Positions 1 through 7,214 of a stretch of DNA of 9,191 nt are shown piece by piece. Origin of the DNA: an uncultured Collinsella sp. (GTDB lineage: Bacteria; Actinomycetota; Coriobacteriia; Coriobacteriales; Coriobacteriaceae); assembly GCA_902493615.1 (NCBI GenBank), contig CABUQK010000082.1:1-9191 (forward strand). The letters are read 5' to 3'. Numbering within the stretch: position 1 is the first letter of the stretch; every line of letters starts with the position of its first letter. The notes beneath the pieces were generated by a model, which was not told the DNA's origin, searched no databases, and saw nothing but the letters and a program-made list of their open reading frames with translations. The position numbers were made by a program, and so were the translations under genes.

Positions 1-1
1 A

Positions 2-1873
2 CTTGACGCGTGGCTCCAGCGCGCCGAGGATGCGCTCGGTGCTGGCAGCGTTACCTATACCTGCGAGCTTAAGATCGACGGTCTGGGCGTGGCCCTTACT
101 TACCAAAACGGCACCTTCGTACGCGCGGCCACACGTGGCGACGGCACTACGGGCGAGGACGTGTCACTTAACGTCCGTACCATCAAGGACGTGCCCATGC
201 ATCTGTCCGAGGCGGCGCTCGCCCATATGGGCGCCGACCGCGAGCGCACCATCGAGGTGCGCGGCGAGGTCTATATGCCCAAGGGCAGCTTTGTTCGTCT
301 GAACGACGAGGCCGATGCCGAGGGCCGCGACCCCTTCGCCAACCCGCGCAACGCCGCCGCCGGCAGCCTGCGCCAAAAGGATCCCAAGGTCACGGCGCGC
401 CGCGATCTGGCCACCTTTATCTATGCCATCGCCGATACCGACCCGCTGCACGTCCACAGCCAGCGCGAGTTCCTCGATTGGCTGCGTAGCGCCGGCTTTA
501 GCGTCAACCCCAACGTGGCACGCTGCGCCACGCCGGCCGAGGTCCACGAGTTCTGCGCCCAGGCCCTCGAGCACCGCGGCGACTTGGACTACGACATCGA
601 CGGCGTGGTCGTAAAGGTCGACAGCTTCCAGCAGCAGCTCGACCTGGGCTTTACTGCCCGCGCACCACGCTGGGCCATTGCCTTTAAGTTCCCGCCCGAG
701 GAAAAGCAGACCGTCCTGCGCGAAATTCGCATCCAGGTGGGCCGCACCGGTGTGCTCACGCCGGTCGCCGAGTTCGACCCAGTGACGGTTGCCGGCTCCA
801 CCATCGCGCGTGCCACGCTGCACAACATCGACGAGATCCGCCGCAAAAACGTGCGCGAGGGCGACACCATCATCGTTCACAAGGCGGGCGACGTAATCCC
901 CGAGGTCGTGGGCCCGGTGCTCGACAAACGCCCGGCCGATTCGGTCGACTGGCAGATGCCCGAGGCCTGCCCCGTGTGCGGCAGCCCCGTGGTCCACGAG
1001 GATGGTGAGGTCGCTTACCGTTGCGTCTCCATCGACTGCCCCGCACAGCTCAAGGAGCGCTTGCTCCACTGGGTGAGCCGCGGCTGCATGGACGTCGACG
1101 GCCTGGGCGACGAGATCGTCGACAAGATGATCGCCGCCGGCCTGATTCACGATGTCGCGGACTTCTACCAGCTCACGGTCGACGACATCGCCGGACTGGA
1201 CACGGGGCGCACTTATGCCAGCTCCAACAGCAAAAAGGGCGTCAAGAAGGGTGACCCCATTCCGGTAGGCCTCAAGACGGCCGAGAAAATCATCGCCGAG
1301 CTCAACAAGTCCAAGAGCCAGCCGCTCGGTCGCGTGCTGTTTGCCCTGGGCATCCGCCACGTGGGCAAGAGCGTGGGCGAGGTCATCGCCGAGCGATTCC
1401 TGTCGATTGACAAGCTCATCTTGGCGAGCGAAGAGGATATTGCCGAGTGCGAGGGCATCGGTCCCAAGATTGCGGCGAGCGTCAAGCAGTTCCTGGCCGT
1501 GCCCGAGAACCTTGCCGTGCTGGAGCGCCTGCGCCAGGCGGGCCTGTCGCTCGAGGTCGACTTGGGCGCCGCGCACGCGCAAGCCGCAGCCGACGCTGGC
1601 GTGGCGGGCGAGCTCGCCGACGCACGGCCACTCGCGGGTCTGACCTTCGTGCTCACCGGCACGCTCGTCAACCGCACGCGCGACGAGGCGGGCGCGGCAC
1701 TCAAGGGGCTTGGGGCCAAGGGTTCGGGCAGCGTGTCAAAGAAGACGAGCTATCTGGTCGCCGGCCCCAAAGCGGGCTCAAAGCTCACCAAGGCCGAGCA
1801 GCTGGGTGTGCCCGTGTTGGATGAGGCGGCACTTGAACAGATTTTGGCGACGGGTAGGGTCCCGGAGGCATAA
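2..1873 (+). CDS. ligA: NAD+-dependent DNA ligase LigA (5' end cut off by window edge)
   Basis: LigA seals nicks in duplex DNA during replication and repair, using NAD+ to adenylate an active-site lysine. The reading frame is already open at base 2, before the first ATG, and the adenylation motif CELKIDG is there: its lysine codon is at 71-73 (visible residue 24). It lies near residue 115 of the ~670-residue E. coli enzyme, so about 90 N-terminal residues (subdomain Ia) are missing. In order follow nucleotidyltransferase motifs (NPRNAAAGSLRQ, DGVVVKVD, FKFPPEE), an OB fold (visible residues ~240-310), a Cys4 zinc finger (Cys codons at 968, 977, 1022, 1037), helix-hairpin-helix repeats with GIRHVG, and a C-terminal BRCT domain (~543-623). 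An insertion of about 20 residues, rich in Lys, Ser and Gly (1202-1264), sits between helix-hairpin-helix segments where E. coli has one residue. The stop is TAA at 1871-1873. Identity is certain; only the start is unseen. Confidence 0.98.
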   Translation, partial: LDAWLQRAEDALGAGSVTYTCELKIDGLGVALTYQNGTFVRAATRGDGTTGEDVSLNVRTIKDVPMHLSEAALAHMGADRERTIEVRGEVYMPKGSFVRLNDEADAEGRDPFANPRNAAAGSLRQKDPKVTARRDLATFIYAIADTDPLHVHSQREFLDWLRSAGFSVNPNVARCATPAEVHEFCAQALEHRGDLDYDIDGVVVKVDSFQQQLDLGFTARAPRWAIAFKFPPEEKQTVLREIRIQVGRTGVLTPVAEFDPVTVAGSTIARATLHNIDEIRRKNVREGDTIIVHKAGDVIPEVVGPVLDKRPADSVDWQMPEACPVCGSPVVHEDGEVAYRCVSIDCPAQLKERLLHWVSRGCMDVDGLGDEIVDKMIAAGLIHDVADFYQLTVDDIAGLDTGRTYASSNSKKGVKKGDPIPVGLKTAEKIIAELNKSKSQPLGRVLFALGIRHVGKSVGEVIAERFLSIDKLILASEEDIAECEGIGPKIAASVKQFLAVPENLAVLERLRQAGLSLEVDLGAAHAQAAADAGVAGELADARPLAGLTFVLTGTLVNRTRDEAGAALKGLGAKGSGSVSKKTSYLVAGPKAGSKLTKAEQLGVPVLDEAALEQILATGRVPEA

Positions 1874-1878
1874 TGATT

Positions 1879-1914
1879 TGTTGAGGAACTGCGCAGAGGC
1901 TCAGTTCCTCAACA
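1879..1914. terminator. Hairpin terminator shared by convergent genes
   Basis: A perfect 13-bp inverted repeat (1879-1891 TGTTGAGGAACTG with 1902-1914) encloses a 10-base loop. It starts 5 bases after the ligA stop and overlaps the last codons and stop of the leftward lipoprotein gene, so it is placed to end transcription from both sides. The T-run after the stem is weak on both strands: TCTCCTTATAG on the right, AATCATTA on the left. Efficient intrinsic termination is therefore inferred from stem strength and position. Confidence 0.7.
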
Positions 1915-2295
1915 TCTCCTTATAGTGTTTGCCTGTTCAATTTCGATATCGTTTCCCTCGTATGATCCAGATGCGTCTACCGACTCAAAGCGTGAGTAGG
2001 AAACTCTTGTCCCAACTTTGATTTGGGAAAGCTTGTCTTTGATTCGGCCAGATGAGGGGAATGTAATCCGGGTTTGCTTTCCAGCGTCGGTGTAGCGGGG
2101 ACTGTTGTCTGTTTGGATTACGAGTTCCGTTCCCTCAATAGAATGAACGCTGCCGGCTCCAAAGACAAGGTAATCATCTCCTCCGCTATAGCGGGCTCTA
2201 TCTGTGCATGAAGAAACGGATGCAAACATAGCGAAAATCACCAATATCGTAACCAGGGCAAAGGCCGTGGTGCCATAGCATTTTGATGGTGCCAT
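1909..2295 (-). CDS. Small putative lipoprotein, function unknown
   Basis: The product has 128 residues from ATG at 2295 (an in-frame TTG at 2307 would add four). It opens with a short polar stretch, then a hydrophobic segment (AFALVTILVIFAMFA) ending in VSSC, a plausible lipobox, so it is probably a lipid-anchored surface protein; an uncleaved membrane anchor is the alternative. The rest is short, beta-rich and polar (GSVHSIEGTELVIQTD, then KVGTRVSYSRFE), which resembles small OB-fold-like exported domains; I do not recognise a named family. The ATG lies 5 bases past the stop of the peptidase gene upstream, and the TTG would overlap that stop. The ribosome-binding site is weak, so translational coupling is likely. 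The gene is AT-rich like its partner. The pairing with a secreted peptidase permits an inhibitor, substrate or anchoring role, but nothing in the sequence decides this. Confidence 0.75.
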   Translation of the reverse strand: MAPSKCYGTTAFALVTILVIFAMFASVSSCTDRARYSGGDDYLVFGAGSVHSIEGTELVIQTDNSPRYTDAGKQTRITFPSSGRIKDKLSQIKVGTRVSYSRFESVDASGSYEGNDIEIEQANTIRRC

Positions 2296-2300
2296 CCGGT

Positions 2301-3473
2301 CTACCAAAAGACTGTTCCGTTCAATTTGACCATATTGGGCGTTGCATAGTTAATCGCTCGGGGATAAGTGTTCCATCCGTCGAATACTTCGAGCCACTGC
2401 AGTTCGATGCCAGAGCTTCCATTATGCCCAGTAAAATAGCCAGTTACCGTGACTGTATGACCTGATAGCTCGACGGATCCTTCACTGTTTCGGCTGTTGA
2501 TCCACATATGATACAAGCCGATATTCCCTTGATCGATAGTTGCTCTGTACTGAGCGAATTGAGGCTGATAACCGAAAAATTGAGTATTAAGTGCTCTACC
2601 CTTTTGAGCGGCAAGACTTTTAAACGGAACAATTCCATCTGGGATGATCGTGCTTCCGTACTCGACGCCCTGATCATTGGTCTTATACGTTGTTGTGCCA
2701 GTGACGTTCCATATTTCTTTATAATAATCGGGATTAAATTGATTAGCGTTTGAACTGGTGAGACCGTAATGCATTGATACAGCGTACAAGGCAGAAACGA
2801 CGCATGCATACTTATTAGTGCGGGCTTCAACTAATGATTCCGAGACTCCTCGGAACGGTATTCCGTTTAAATCGTCTATTTGGAAATGCAACATCAAGTC
2901 ATCTTCATTGATAATGACTGCATCCCATGAAGTTGGGTTATTGCTTTGAGGTGCTATACCCTTTTCGGTGACAATTGGGACAGACCGTATATTGTTATAG
3001 TTGGTTACACAGTCTCTAGTTCCTGGCACCAAAGTTCCATATTCAATATCGTTGTACGAAATTAGTACGGTTGGGTTTGTGGCCTGTTGGCCGGAATAAG
3101 TTGAAATGGCGTTTGATAGAGAAGCTGAAATCGGAAGAATGGTATCGCCGAGGGTTATCTCCTTCAGAAGCCCAGGATATGATGCGTCAAGTATTAAATA
3201 ACCGTAGGGGCTTCCTTCCCTTGTGACACTGATTTCATAGCCACAGATAAGGCCGATTTGTTGGCATACGGGAACGATTTGCTCGATCTCTAAGTTCGCG
3301 GATCCGTCGACGATGGGCAACAGGGAAAGCGCGTAGTCTTGTGCTAGGTCTGATGTAAAAGCGACGGATGAGTTTGAGTCGGCAGCGAATACTCTTGTTG
3401 GGCGTGACGCGGATAAGCCGATGATCGAGGCTAGGCCGAGAAGAAACGAGCGACGTGATTGAACTCTGGGCAT
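2301..3473 (-). CDS. Putative Tat-exported papain-like cysteine peptidase (C39/C10-like)
   Basis: This 390-residue protein begins with a twin-arginine signal: SRRSFLLG at residues 6-13, a hydrophobic stretch, and a likely cleavage after VFA (residue 30). Residues ~45-120 look like the propeptide of SpeB/C39-type peptidases, with the pattern GYLILDASYPGLLKEITL. The C-terminal half carries a plausible papain-like triad. Cys224 is in YACVVSALYAVSMHYG, His339 is in GHTVTVTGY, and Asp365 is in VFDGWNTYPRAINY, close to the His-then-Asp/Asn-Trp arrangement of C39-like and C10 enzymes. I infer a secreted thiol peptidase activated by removal of its prodomain; substrate unknown. An inactive structural relative is possible. 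The start is ATG at 3473 with AGGAG at 3479-3483, five bases away. Its own promoter lies upstream, and the small lipoprotein gene follows almost without gap. Base composition is markedly AT-richer than the neighbours, which suggests horizontal acquisition. Confidence 0.75.
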   Translation of the reverse strand: MPRVQSRRSFLLGLASIIGLSASRPTRVFAADSNSSVAFTSDLAQDYALSLLPIVDGSANLEIEQIVPVCQQIGLICGYEISVTREGSPYGYLILDASYPGLLKEITLGDTILPISASLSNAISTYSGQQATNPTVLISYNDIEYGTLVPGTRDCVTNYNNIRSVPIVTEKGIAPQSNNPTSWDAVIINEDDLMLHFQIDDLNGIPFRGVSESLVEARTNKYACVVSALYAVSMHYGLTSSNANQFNPDYYKEIWNVTGTTTYKTNDQGVEYGSTIIPDGIVPFKSLAAQKGRALNTQFFGYQPQFAQYRATIDQGNIGLYHMWINSRNSEGSVELSGHTVTVTGYFTGHNGSSGIELQWLEVFDGWNTYPRAINYATPNMVKLNGTVFW

Positions 3474-3521
3474 AATGTCTCCTGCCTATGGGGGGCAATA
3501 TGCTGTCATTTTATTTGCTAC

Positions 3522-3551
3522 ATAATACAATCTAATTCGGATTAAGGTAAA
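3522..3551 (-). promoter_or_regulatory. Predicted promoter of the peptidase-lipoprotein pair
   Basis: Reading leftward there is a -35-like TTTACC (complement of 3546-3551), an 18-base spacer, and a -10-like TATTAT (complement of 3522-3527). Transcription would start near 3515 and leave a leader of about 40 bases before the ATG at 3473. It sits in the 108-base gap after merR. No clear terminator for the merR transcript was seen in that gap, so read-through into this pair is also possible. Confidence 0.5.
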
Positions 3552-3581
3552 TGGATGGAATTGCTCGATAAATGGTAGTGA

Positions 3582-4421
3582 TTAGCGGACCGGTATCGCG
3601 ATCCTCGTCACATACGCCCCCGGGTCGTCGCTGATGATGTCGTCGATGAGGGCGATCTCGCGCGAGGGCCCGGCGGGTGTCAGGCCGTGCTCGCGCATAT
3701 AGCCGAGCAGCTGCTCGTAGCGCGGGGCTGCTTGCCCATGCGTGCCGCGAAAGCTAATGGTCAGGCAGCGCGCGGCGGTTCGCGTCTCGACGTCGCCCAC
3801 GTAATCATCGGTGTCATCGAGCAGCAAAAAGACCTCGTCGTAGCCATCAAAGTCGCCGGCTGCGAGGCGCTCGGCGCTAATCCCGACGCCTAAGTTGCCC
3901 AGAAAGACAAAGGTCTCGTGCTGGCCCTTCTGCAGCTGACGAATCTGCCACTCCAGCGCATAGGCGTCGGTAGGCTTGACACGTTCGCGCAATACGGCGC
4001 AGCGAAGCTCGGGCGCATCGATTGTGCAAATGGTATCGAGCTCGGTGTTCAAGGCATCGTGCAGCAGCGCAAGCCGGCTATCGATCTTGCGCGACACACG
4101 CTCCAGCTCTCGGCGCTTGCGCTCGATGAGCTCCTGCTGCTGAGCCAGCTGCCGCTGCATAAGGTCCACATCGCGCGTGGTCACAAACTCACGGATTTGC
4201 GCCAAGGGCAAGTTGAGAACACGCAGGTGACTGATGGTGTTGAGAGTGGAGAGCTGCCGCGATCCGTAGTAGCGGTACCCACTCGCCGGATCGATGTGCG
4301 CCGGGTCCAGCAAGCCCATCTGCTCGTAATGACGTAGCGTCCCCACGCTCAGGTTAAACAGGCGCGCCACCTCGCCAATGCGGAGCAGGCCCTCGGTATG
4401 TTCACTTGGCATGTCGGTCAC
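3582..4421 (-). CDS. MerR-family transcriptional regulator, BmrR-like with effector-binding domain
   Basis: A 279-residue regulator of the BmrR/TipA type. Residues ~12-80 form the MerR winged helix-turn-helix (LLRIGEVARLFNLSVGTLRHYE, then the SGYRYY wing). Residues ~85-125 are a charged coiled coil for dimerisation. Residues ~138-279 resemble the GyrI-like domain that binds small hydrophobic or cationic ligands, ending in the typical YVTRIAIPV strand. Such proteins bind between an over-spaced -35 and -10 and untwist the DNA to activate when ligand is bound. The start is GTG at 4421, supported by AAAGGAG at 4429-4435 seven bases upstream; the first ATG (4412) lacks such a site. It lies 54 bases after the MATE transporter gene on the same strand. 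A matching operator occurs in that operon's promoter, so it probably senses a transported compound and regulates both genes. The ligand is unknown. Confidence 0.93.
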   Translation of the reverse strand: MTDMPSEHTEGLLRIGEVARLFNLSVGTLRHYEQMGLLDPAHIDPASGYRYYGSRQLSTLNTISHLRVLNLPLAQIREFVTTRDVDLMQRQLAQQQELIERKRRELERVSRKIDSRLALLHDALNTELDTICTIDAPELRCAVLRERVKPTDAYALEWQIRQLQKGQHETFVFLGNLGVGISAERLAAGDFDGYDEVFLLLDDTDDYVGDVETRTAARCLTISFRGTHGQAAPRYEQLLGYMREHGLTPAGPSREIALIDDIISDDPGAYVTRIAIPVR

Positions 4422-4475
4422 AGGACCGCTCCTTTCAATGGAGTCGGGGAGGGATGCCAGGCCTGCGTTGCCCCG

Positions 4476-5822
4476 CTACGCTGCCAACTTGTCAAAAGCC
4501 CCGCGGCGGTTGAGTACGGTAAATGCGATAACACAGATGACTGCCGACAAAATCGATCCGCACGGCGACGCGATGCCCATGGGAAACAACGTATCGGAAT
4601 AGGCGTTCGACAACAGCCACGCACCGGGCACGCGAATGAGTGCCACGGCCAGCACGTTGTGCGCAAAGCCGATGTAGCTCTTGCCATACGCAGCGAAAAA
4701 GCCGCTAAAGCAAATGTGGATGCCGGCAAAGATTGCGTCGAAAATATAACTGTGCATATAGCCGGTGCCGGCCGCGACCACCGCGGGGTCCTTGGCAAAA
4801 AAGCCGATAAACGCCGGCGCCACCAGCCACATCAGCACCGTGATCAGGCAGCCATACACTACCGAGATGGTCATGGCGTCTTTGAGCACCTGACGTGCGC
4901 GGTCGCCCTTGCCCGCGCCGGCGTTTTGCGCCGTGAGTGCGCTGACGGTGGCGCCCATGGAGCTCGGCACAATGAACAAAAAGCTGATCATCTTCTCGAC
5001 CAGGCCTACGGCGGCGGCGTCGAGGAGTCCTCGGTGGTTGGCGATGACGGTGATAAACATAAACGCCACCTGGATGCAGCCGTCCTGCACAGCCACAGGC
5101 ACGCCGATCTTAAGAATGCTGCCGAGCACCTCGGGCTGGGGGCGCAGGTCGCTACGCTTAACGTGGATGTTCGTGCGGCGGCTCTTGAGCCACACAAGCG
5201 CGAGGGCAACGCTTGCCGTCTGGGCGGTTACCGTGCCGAGCGCCGCGCCCACGGGGCCGAGCCCCATGTGGCCGATAAACAGAAAGTCGAGCGCGATGTT
5301 GATGATGCACGCCACGCCAATCACGTACATGGGCGAGCGCGAATCACCCAGGCCGCGAAAGATGGCTGAAAGAATGTTGTATGCGGCGATAAACGGAATG
5401 CCGACAAAGCAGATACGCAGGTAGGCGGCGGTGCCTTCGACTGCCTCGGGCGGCGTGCCAATGAGCGCCACAACCTGCGGGCATAGTGCAAACAAGATGA
5501 CGGCCAGTACCACCGAGACGCCCATAAACAGCGTAATGGTGTTGCCGATGGCGGTCTCGGCGCGATCGAAGCGACGCGAGCCAACGGCGTGGCCGACGAT
5601 GACCGTCGTTCCCATGGCCAGGCCCACGAGCGTCACGGTAATGATGTAGAGCGTCTGCGCGCCATTGCCCACGGCGGTGATGCCGGCGGCACCGCTAAAC
5701 TGCCCCATCATGTACAGGTCGGCCATGCCGTAGAGCATCTGCAAAAAGTACGAGAGCATATAAGGCAGGGCAAAGACCGAGATGGTCTTAAGGACATTGC
5801 CGCGTGTGAGGTCGTGTTCCAT
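4476..5822 (-). CDS. MATE-family multidrug/cation antiporter
   Basis: The 448-residue product has the normal length of a MATE transporter, twelve hydrophobic segments being expected in the inner membrane. It would export drugs or other small molecules in exchange for Na+ or H+. Family features include the N-terminal helix with LPYMLSYFLQMLYGMADLYMMG, GITAVGNGAQ, AMGTTVIVGHAVGSRR, the loop with FRGLGDSRSPM, and in the second half VPSSMGATVSALTAQNAGAGK. I chose ATG at 5822 because MEHDLTRG directly precedes the first helix, as in relatives. The frame stays open to 6047, but the extra 75 codons run through the promoter and the 5973-6036 repeat and are not protein-like. The ribosome-binding site is weak (AGAAAG). 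It is first in an operon with the BmrR-like regulator. Transport substrate cannot be read from sequence. Confidence 0.93.
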   Translation of the reverse strand: MEHDLTRGNVLKTISVFALPYMLSYFLQMLYGMADLYMMGQFSGAAGITAVGNGAQTLYIITVTLVGLAMGTTVIVGHAVGSRRFDRAETAIGNTITLFMGVSVVLAVILFALCPQVVALIGTPPEAVEGTAAYLRICFVGIPFIAAYNILSAIFRGLGDSRSPMYVIGVACIINIALDFLFIGHMGLGPVGAALGTVTAQTASVALALVWLKSRRTNIHVKRSDLRPQPEVLGSILKIGVPVAVQDGCIQVAFMFITVIANHRGLLDAAAVGLVEKMISFLFIVPSSMGATVSALTAQNAGAGKGDRARQVLKDAMTISVVYGCLITVLMWLVAPAFIGFFAKDPAVVAAGTGYMHSYIFDAIFAGIHICFSGFFAAYGKSYIGFAHNVLAVALIRVPGAWLLSNAYSDTLFPMGIASPCGSILSAVICVIAFTVLNRRGAFDKLAA

Positions 5823-5862
5823 GGGCGGGGCTTTCTGGCTTGGTTCGTTTAGGTACCAGTGT

Positions 5863-5893
5863 AGTGAAAACCCTACAACGATTGTAGAGTCAA
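5863..5893 (-). promoter_or_regulatory. MerR-type promoter and operator of the MATE-regulator operon
   Basis: Reading leftward, a -35 TTGACT (complement of 5888-5893) and a -10-like TTCACT (complement of 5863-5868) are separated by 19 bases, longer than the usual 17. This is the known signature of MerR-activated promoters. The spacer holds an inverted repeat, CTACAA (5873-5878) and TTGTAG (5882-5887) around CGA, with further matching outer positions at 5870-5871 and 5889-5890. Transcription would begin near 5856, about 34 bases before the ATG. The obvious ligand is the BmrR-like protein encoded second in this operon, which implies autoregulation. Confidence 0.8.
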
Positions 5894-5972
5894 GGTTTGT
5901 GTCGACAGTGGGGCGAAAAAAGTCACGCTCCAAGCACGATGCTTTGACCCCTCCGTGCCCCTCACCTTGCCT

Positions 5973-6036
5973 CAAACCATCACAACATTCGACGTTTTTT
6001 GCCAAAAACGGGAAAAGCATCGAATGTTGTGATGGT
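5973..6036. repeat. 64-nt palindromic hairpin repeat, copy 1
   Basis: The outer arms pair perfectly over 17 bp (5976-5992 with 6020-6036) and over 19 bp if 5974 and 6038 are included. An inner hairpin, CGTTTTT (5993-5999) with AAAAACG (6004-6010), closes on the loop TGCC. A one-sided bulge, GGAAAAGCA (6011-6019), makes the element asymmetric, so it has an orientation. A second copy in the same orientation starts at 7215, and 62 of 64 bases match. This copy lies in the 317-base gap between the divergent MATE and 6140-7177 genes, about 80 bases upstream of the MATE -35. Class unknown: it could be a REP-like or MITE-like dispersed element. A T-run (6036-6040) follows the stem on the + strand. 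Confidence 0.9.
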
Positions 6037-6038
6037 TT

Positions 6039-6061
6039 TTCTGCCACTCGACCGGGCAGAA
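6039..6061. repeat. Short inverted repeat next to repeat copy 1
   Basis: TTCTGCC (6039-6045) and GGCAGAA (6055-6061) form a perfect 7-bp dyad with a 9-base loop, three bases beyond the 64-nt repeat. It is absent at copy 2, so it is not part of the shared element. It could be an operator for the gene starting at 6140, or chance. I found no convincing -35/-10 pair between here and 6140. Confidence 0.35.
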
Positions 6062-6139
6062 TCGCTTTCTTGCGCGCGAAGGTGTGCGCACCCGTAGGCA
6101 GGGGAAAAAGGTTGGTTATCCGACTCCATTGGAGGGCTC

Positions 6140-7177
6140 ATGGACCTGCCGATCGTCCTGTCCCATAAGACTGCCTGGCTGTACCACAACGTGGCGCGCC
6201 CGTCCGAGCCGTTCTCGCGAGCAAGCAGCCTATACGATGAGGACTCGCTTGCTAACGAGGCGGAGCCGACCGCGAGCCTGCCCAAATTGGGACTCGATGC
6301 CAAGGGGCTGAGGGCTTCAACGGCAGTCGAGATCGTTGCCGACTATCTGATTTCGCTTGGTATTCCACGAGAAGAGCTCGATCATATCGACACGCTCGTC
6401 AACTTCGATTTTGAGCGCTCGACGCCGGCTGGATTTAGGTGTCACGTGTTTGGAGCGCCGGTACCTCCAGGCCATCTTATCGAGGTGGCGGAGGGCCTTC
6501 TGGTGGTTGATGAGGCCATGTGCTTTGTCCAAGCGGGTTCGTGGATGAGCGAGCCCGAGCAGCTGGAATACGGCTACGAAATCTGCGCTCGATACCATTT
6601 GAATCATCTGTCGACAGGCGATTATATCGAGATGGGGCAGAGGTATACCGTTGCCGACATGATTGCCTATTGCAATGAGGACCGATCTCGTCAGGGGGCT
6701 ATACGCGCGGCCGCCGTGCTCAAGCGTGTGCACGATGGCGCGCGGTCGCCCATGGAGACGGCCACCGCAATCATGGTCGCAGCAAAACGTTCTCAGGGAG
6801 GGCTGGGATACGCCAAGATCGAGCTCAACCATCGGGTCGATGTTCCCAACGAGTTCAAGTATCTCGCAAAGGCCGGGTATTTCGAGATCGACGTATATGC
6901 GCCTGCAAGCGGTACGGGGATTGAATACAACGGCTCGGACCATCTTGATAAACAGCGCAGCGCGTCGGATGCGGAGCGTATGACCGTGCTGAGCGCGCTG
7001 GGCTTTAGGATGATCGTCCTCACCGGGATTCAGTTTGCCCATCAGTTGCAATTGCATCGGGCGATGAACGCCATCGCGCTCGCTATGGGTATCAAGTGCG
7101 ACCGAAGCGAAGCATTCCAAAAGCGGCAGAATGACCTGCGAGAATTCGTGATTCGGCACTGGGAGGGCGGCCTTTAG
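6140..7177 (+). CDS. Uncharacterised protein with C-terminal DUF559/Vsr-like nuclease-type domain
   Basis: A 345-residue soluble protein with no signal peptide or membrane segment. The N-terminal ~200 residues (VLSHKTAWLYHN at 6-17; GLLVVDEAMCFVQAG at 119-133; a Tyr-rich EYGYEICARYHL) recall the regulator-like half of AbiEi-type proteins. Residues ~203-315 follow the DUF559 layout: SPMET, then ELNHRVD, FEIDVY (Asp251), GIEYNG (Glu262, Asn264) and DAERMTVLSALGFRMIVLT. Asp251 plus Glu262 would fit a PD-(D/E)xK core, but the usual final lysine is not evident. From memory, multi-copy proteins of this architecture occur in Coriobacteriia; their function is not established. Start ATG 6140 has GGAGGG at 6131-6136. 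The gene stands alone between two copies of a 64-nt hairpin repeat. No separate toxin partner is visible. Nuclease activity is inferred from fold resemblance only. Confidence 0.8.
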   Translation: MDLPIVLSHKTAWLYHNVARPSEPFSRASSLYDEDSLANEAEPTASLPKLGLDAKGLRASTAVEIVADYLISLGIPREELDHIDTLVNFDFERSTPAGFRCHVFGAPVPPGHLIEVAEGLLVVDEAMCFVQAGSWMSEPEQLEYGYEICARYHLNHLSTGDYIEMGQRYTVADMIAYCNEDRSRQGAIRAAAVLKRVHDGARSPMETATAIMVAAKRSQGGLGYAKIELNHRVDVPNEFKYLAKAGYFEIDVYAPASGTGIEYNGSDHLDKQRSASDAERMTVLSALGFRMIVLTGIQFAHQLQLHRAMNAIALAMGIKCDRSEAFQKRQNDLREFVIRHWEGGL

Positions 7178-7214
7178 GGGCGCTTTGGTCCTTCTACGGG
7201 GTGCTGCGGGCAGG

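Noticed and set aside
164..1582. Long leftward open frame of 472 codons opposite ligA
   Set aside because: It lies wholly antisense to a certain gene with all LigA motifs. High GC produces such open shadows, and its product shows no recognisable motif.
4398..5369. Rightward open frame of 323 codons opposite the MATE gene
   Set aside because: Its His/Ala/Arg-rich composition is typical of antisense reading of a hydrophobic protein, and it has no family features.
5823..6047. N-terminal extension of the MATE protein to an upstream ATG at 6047
   Set aside because: The extension would translate the MerR promoter and the hairpin repeat. The family N-terminus fits ATG 5822.
6062..6139. Promoter directly before the 6140-7177 gene
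   Set aside because: The best pair (TTGCGC at 6070-6075 with TAGGCA at 6095-6100) has poor matches and a 19-base spacer, so it was not called.
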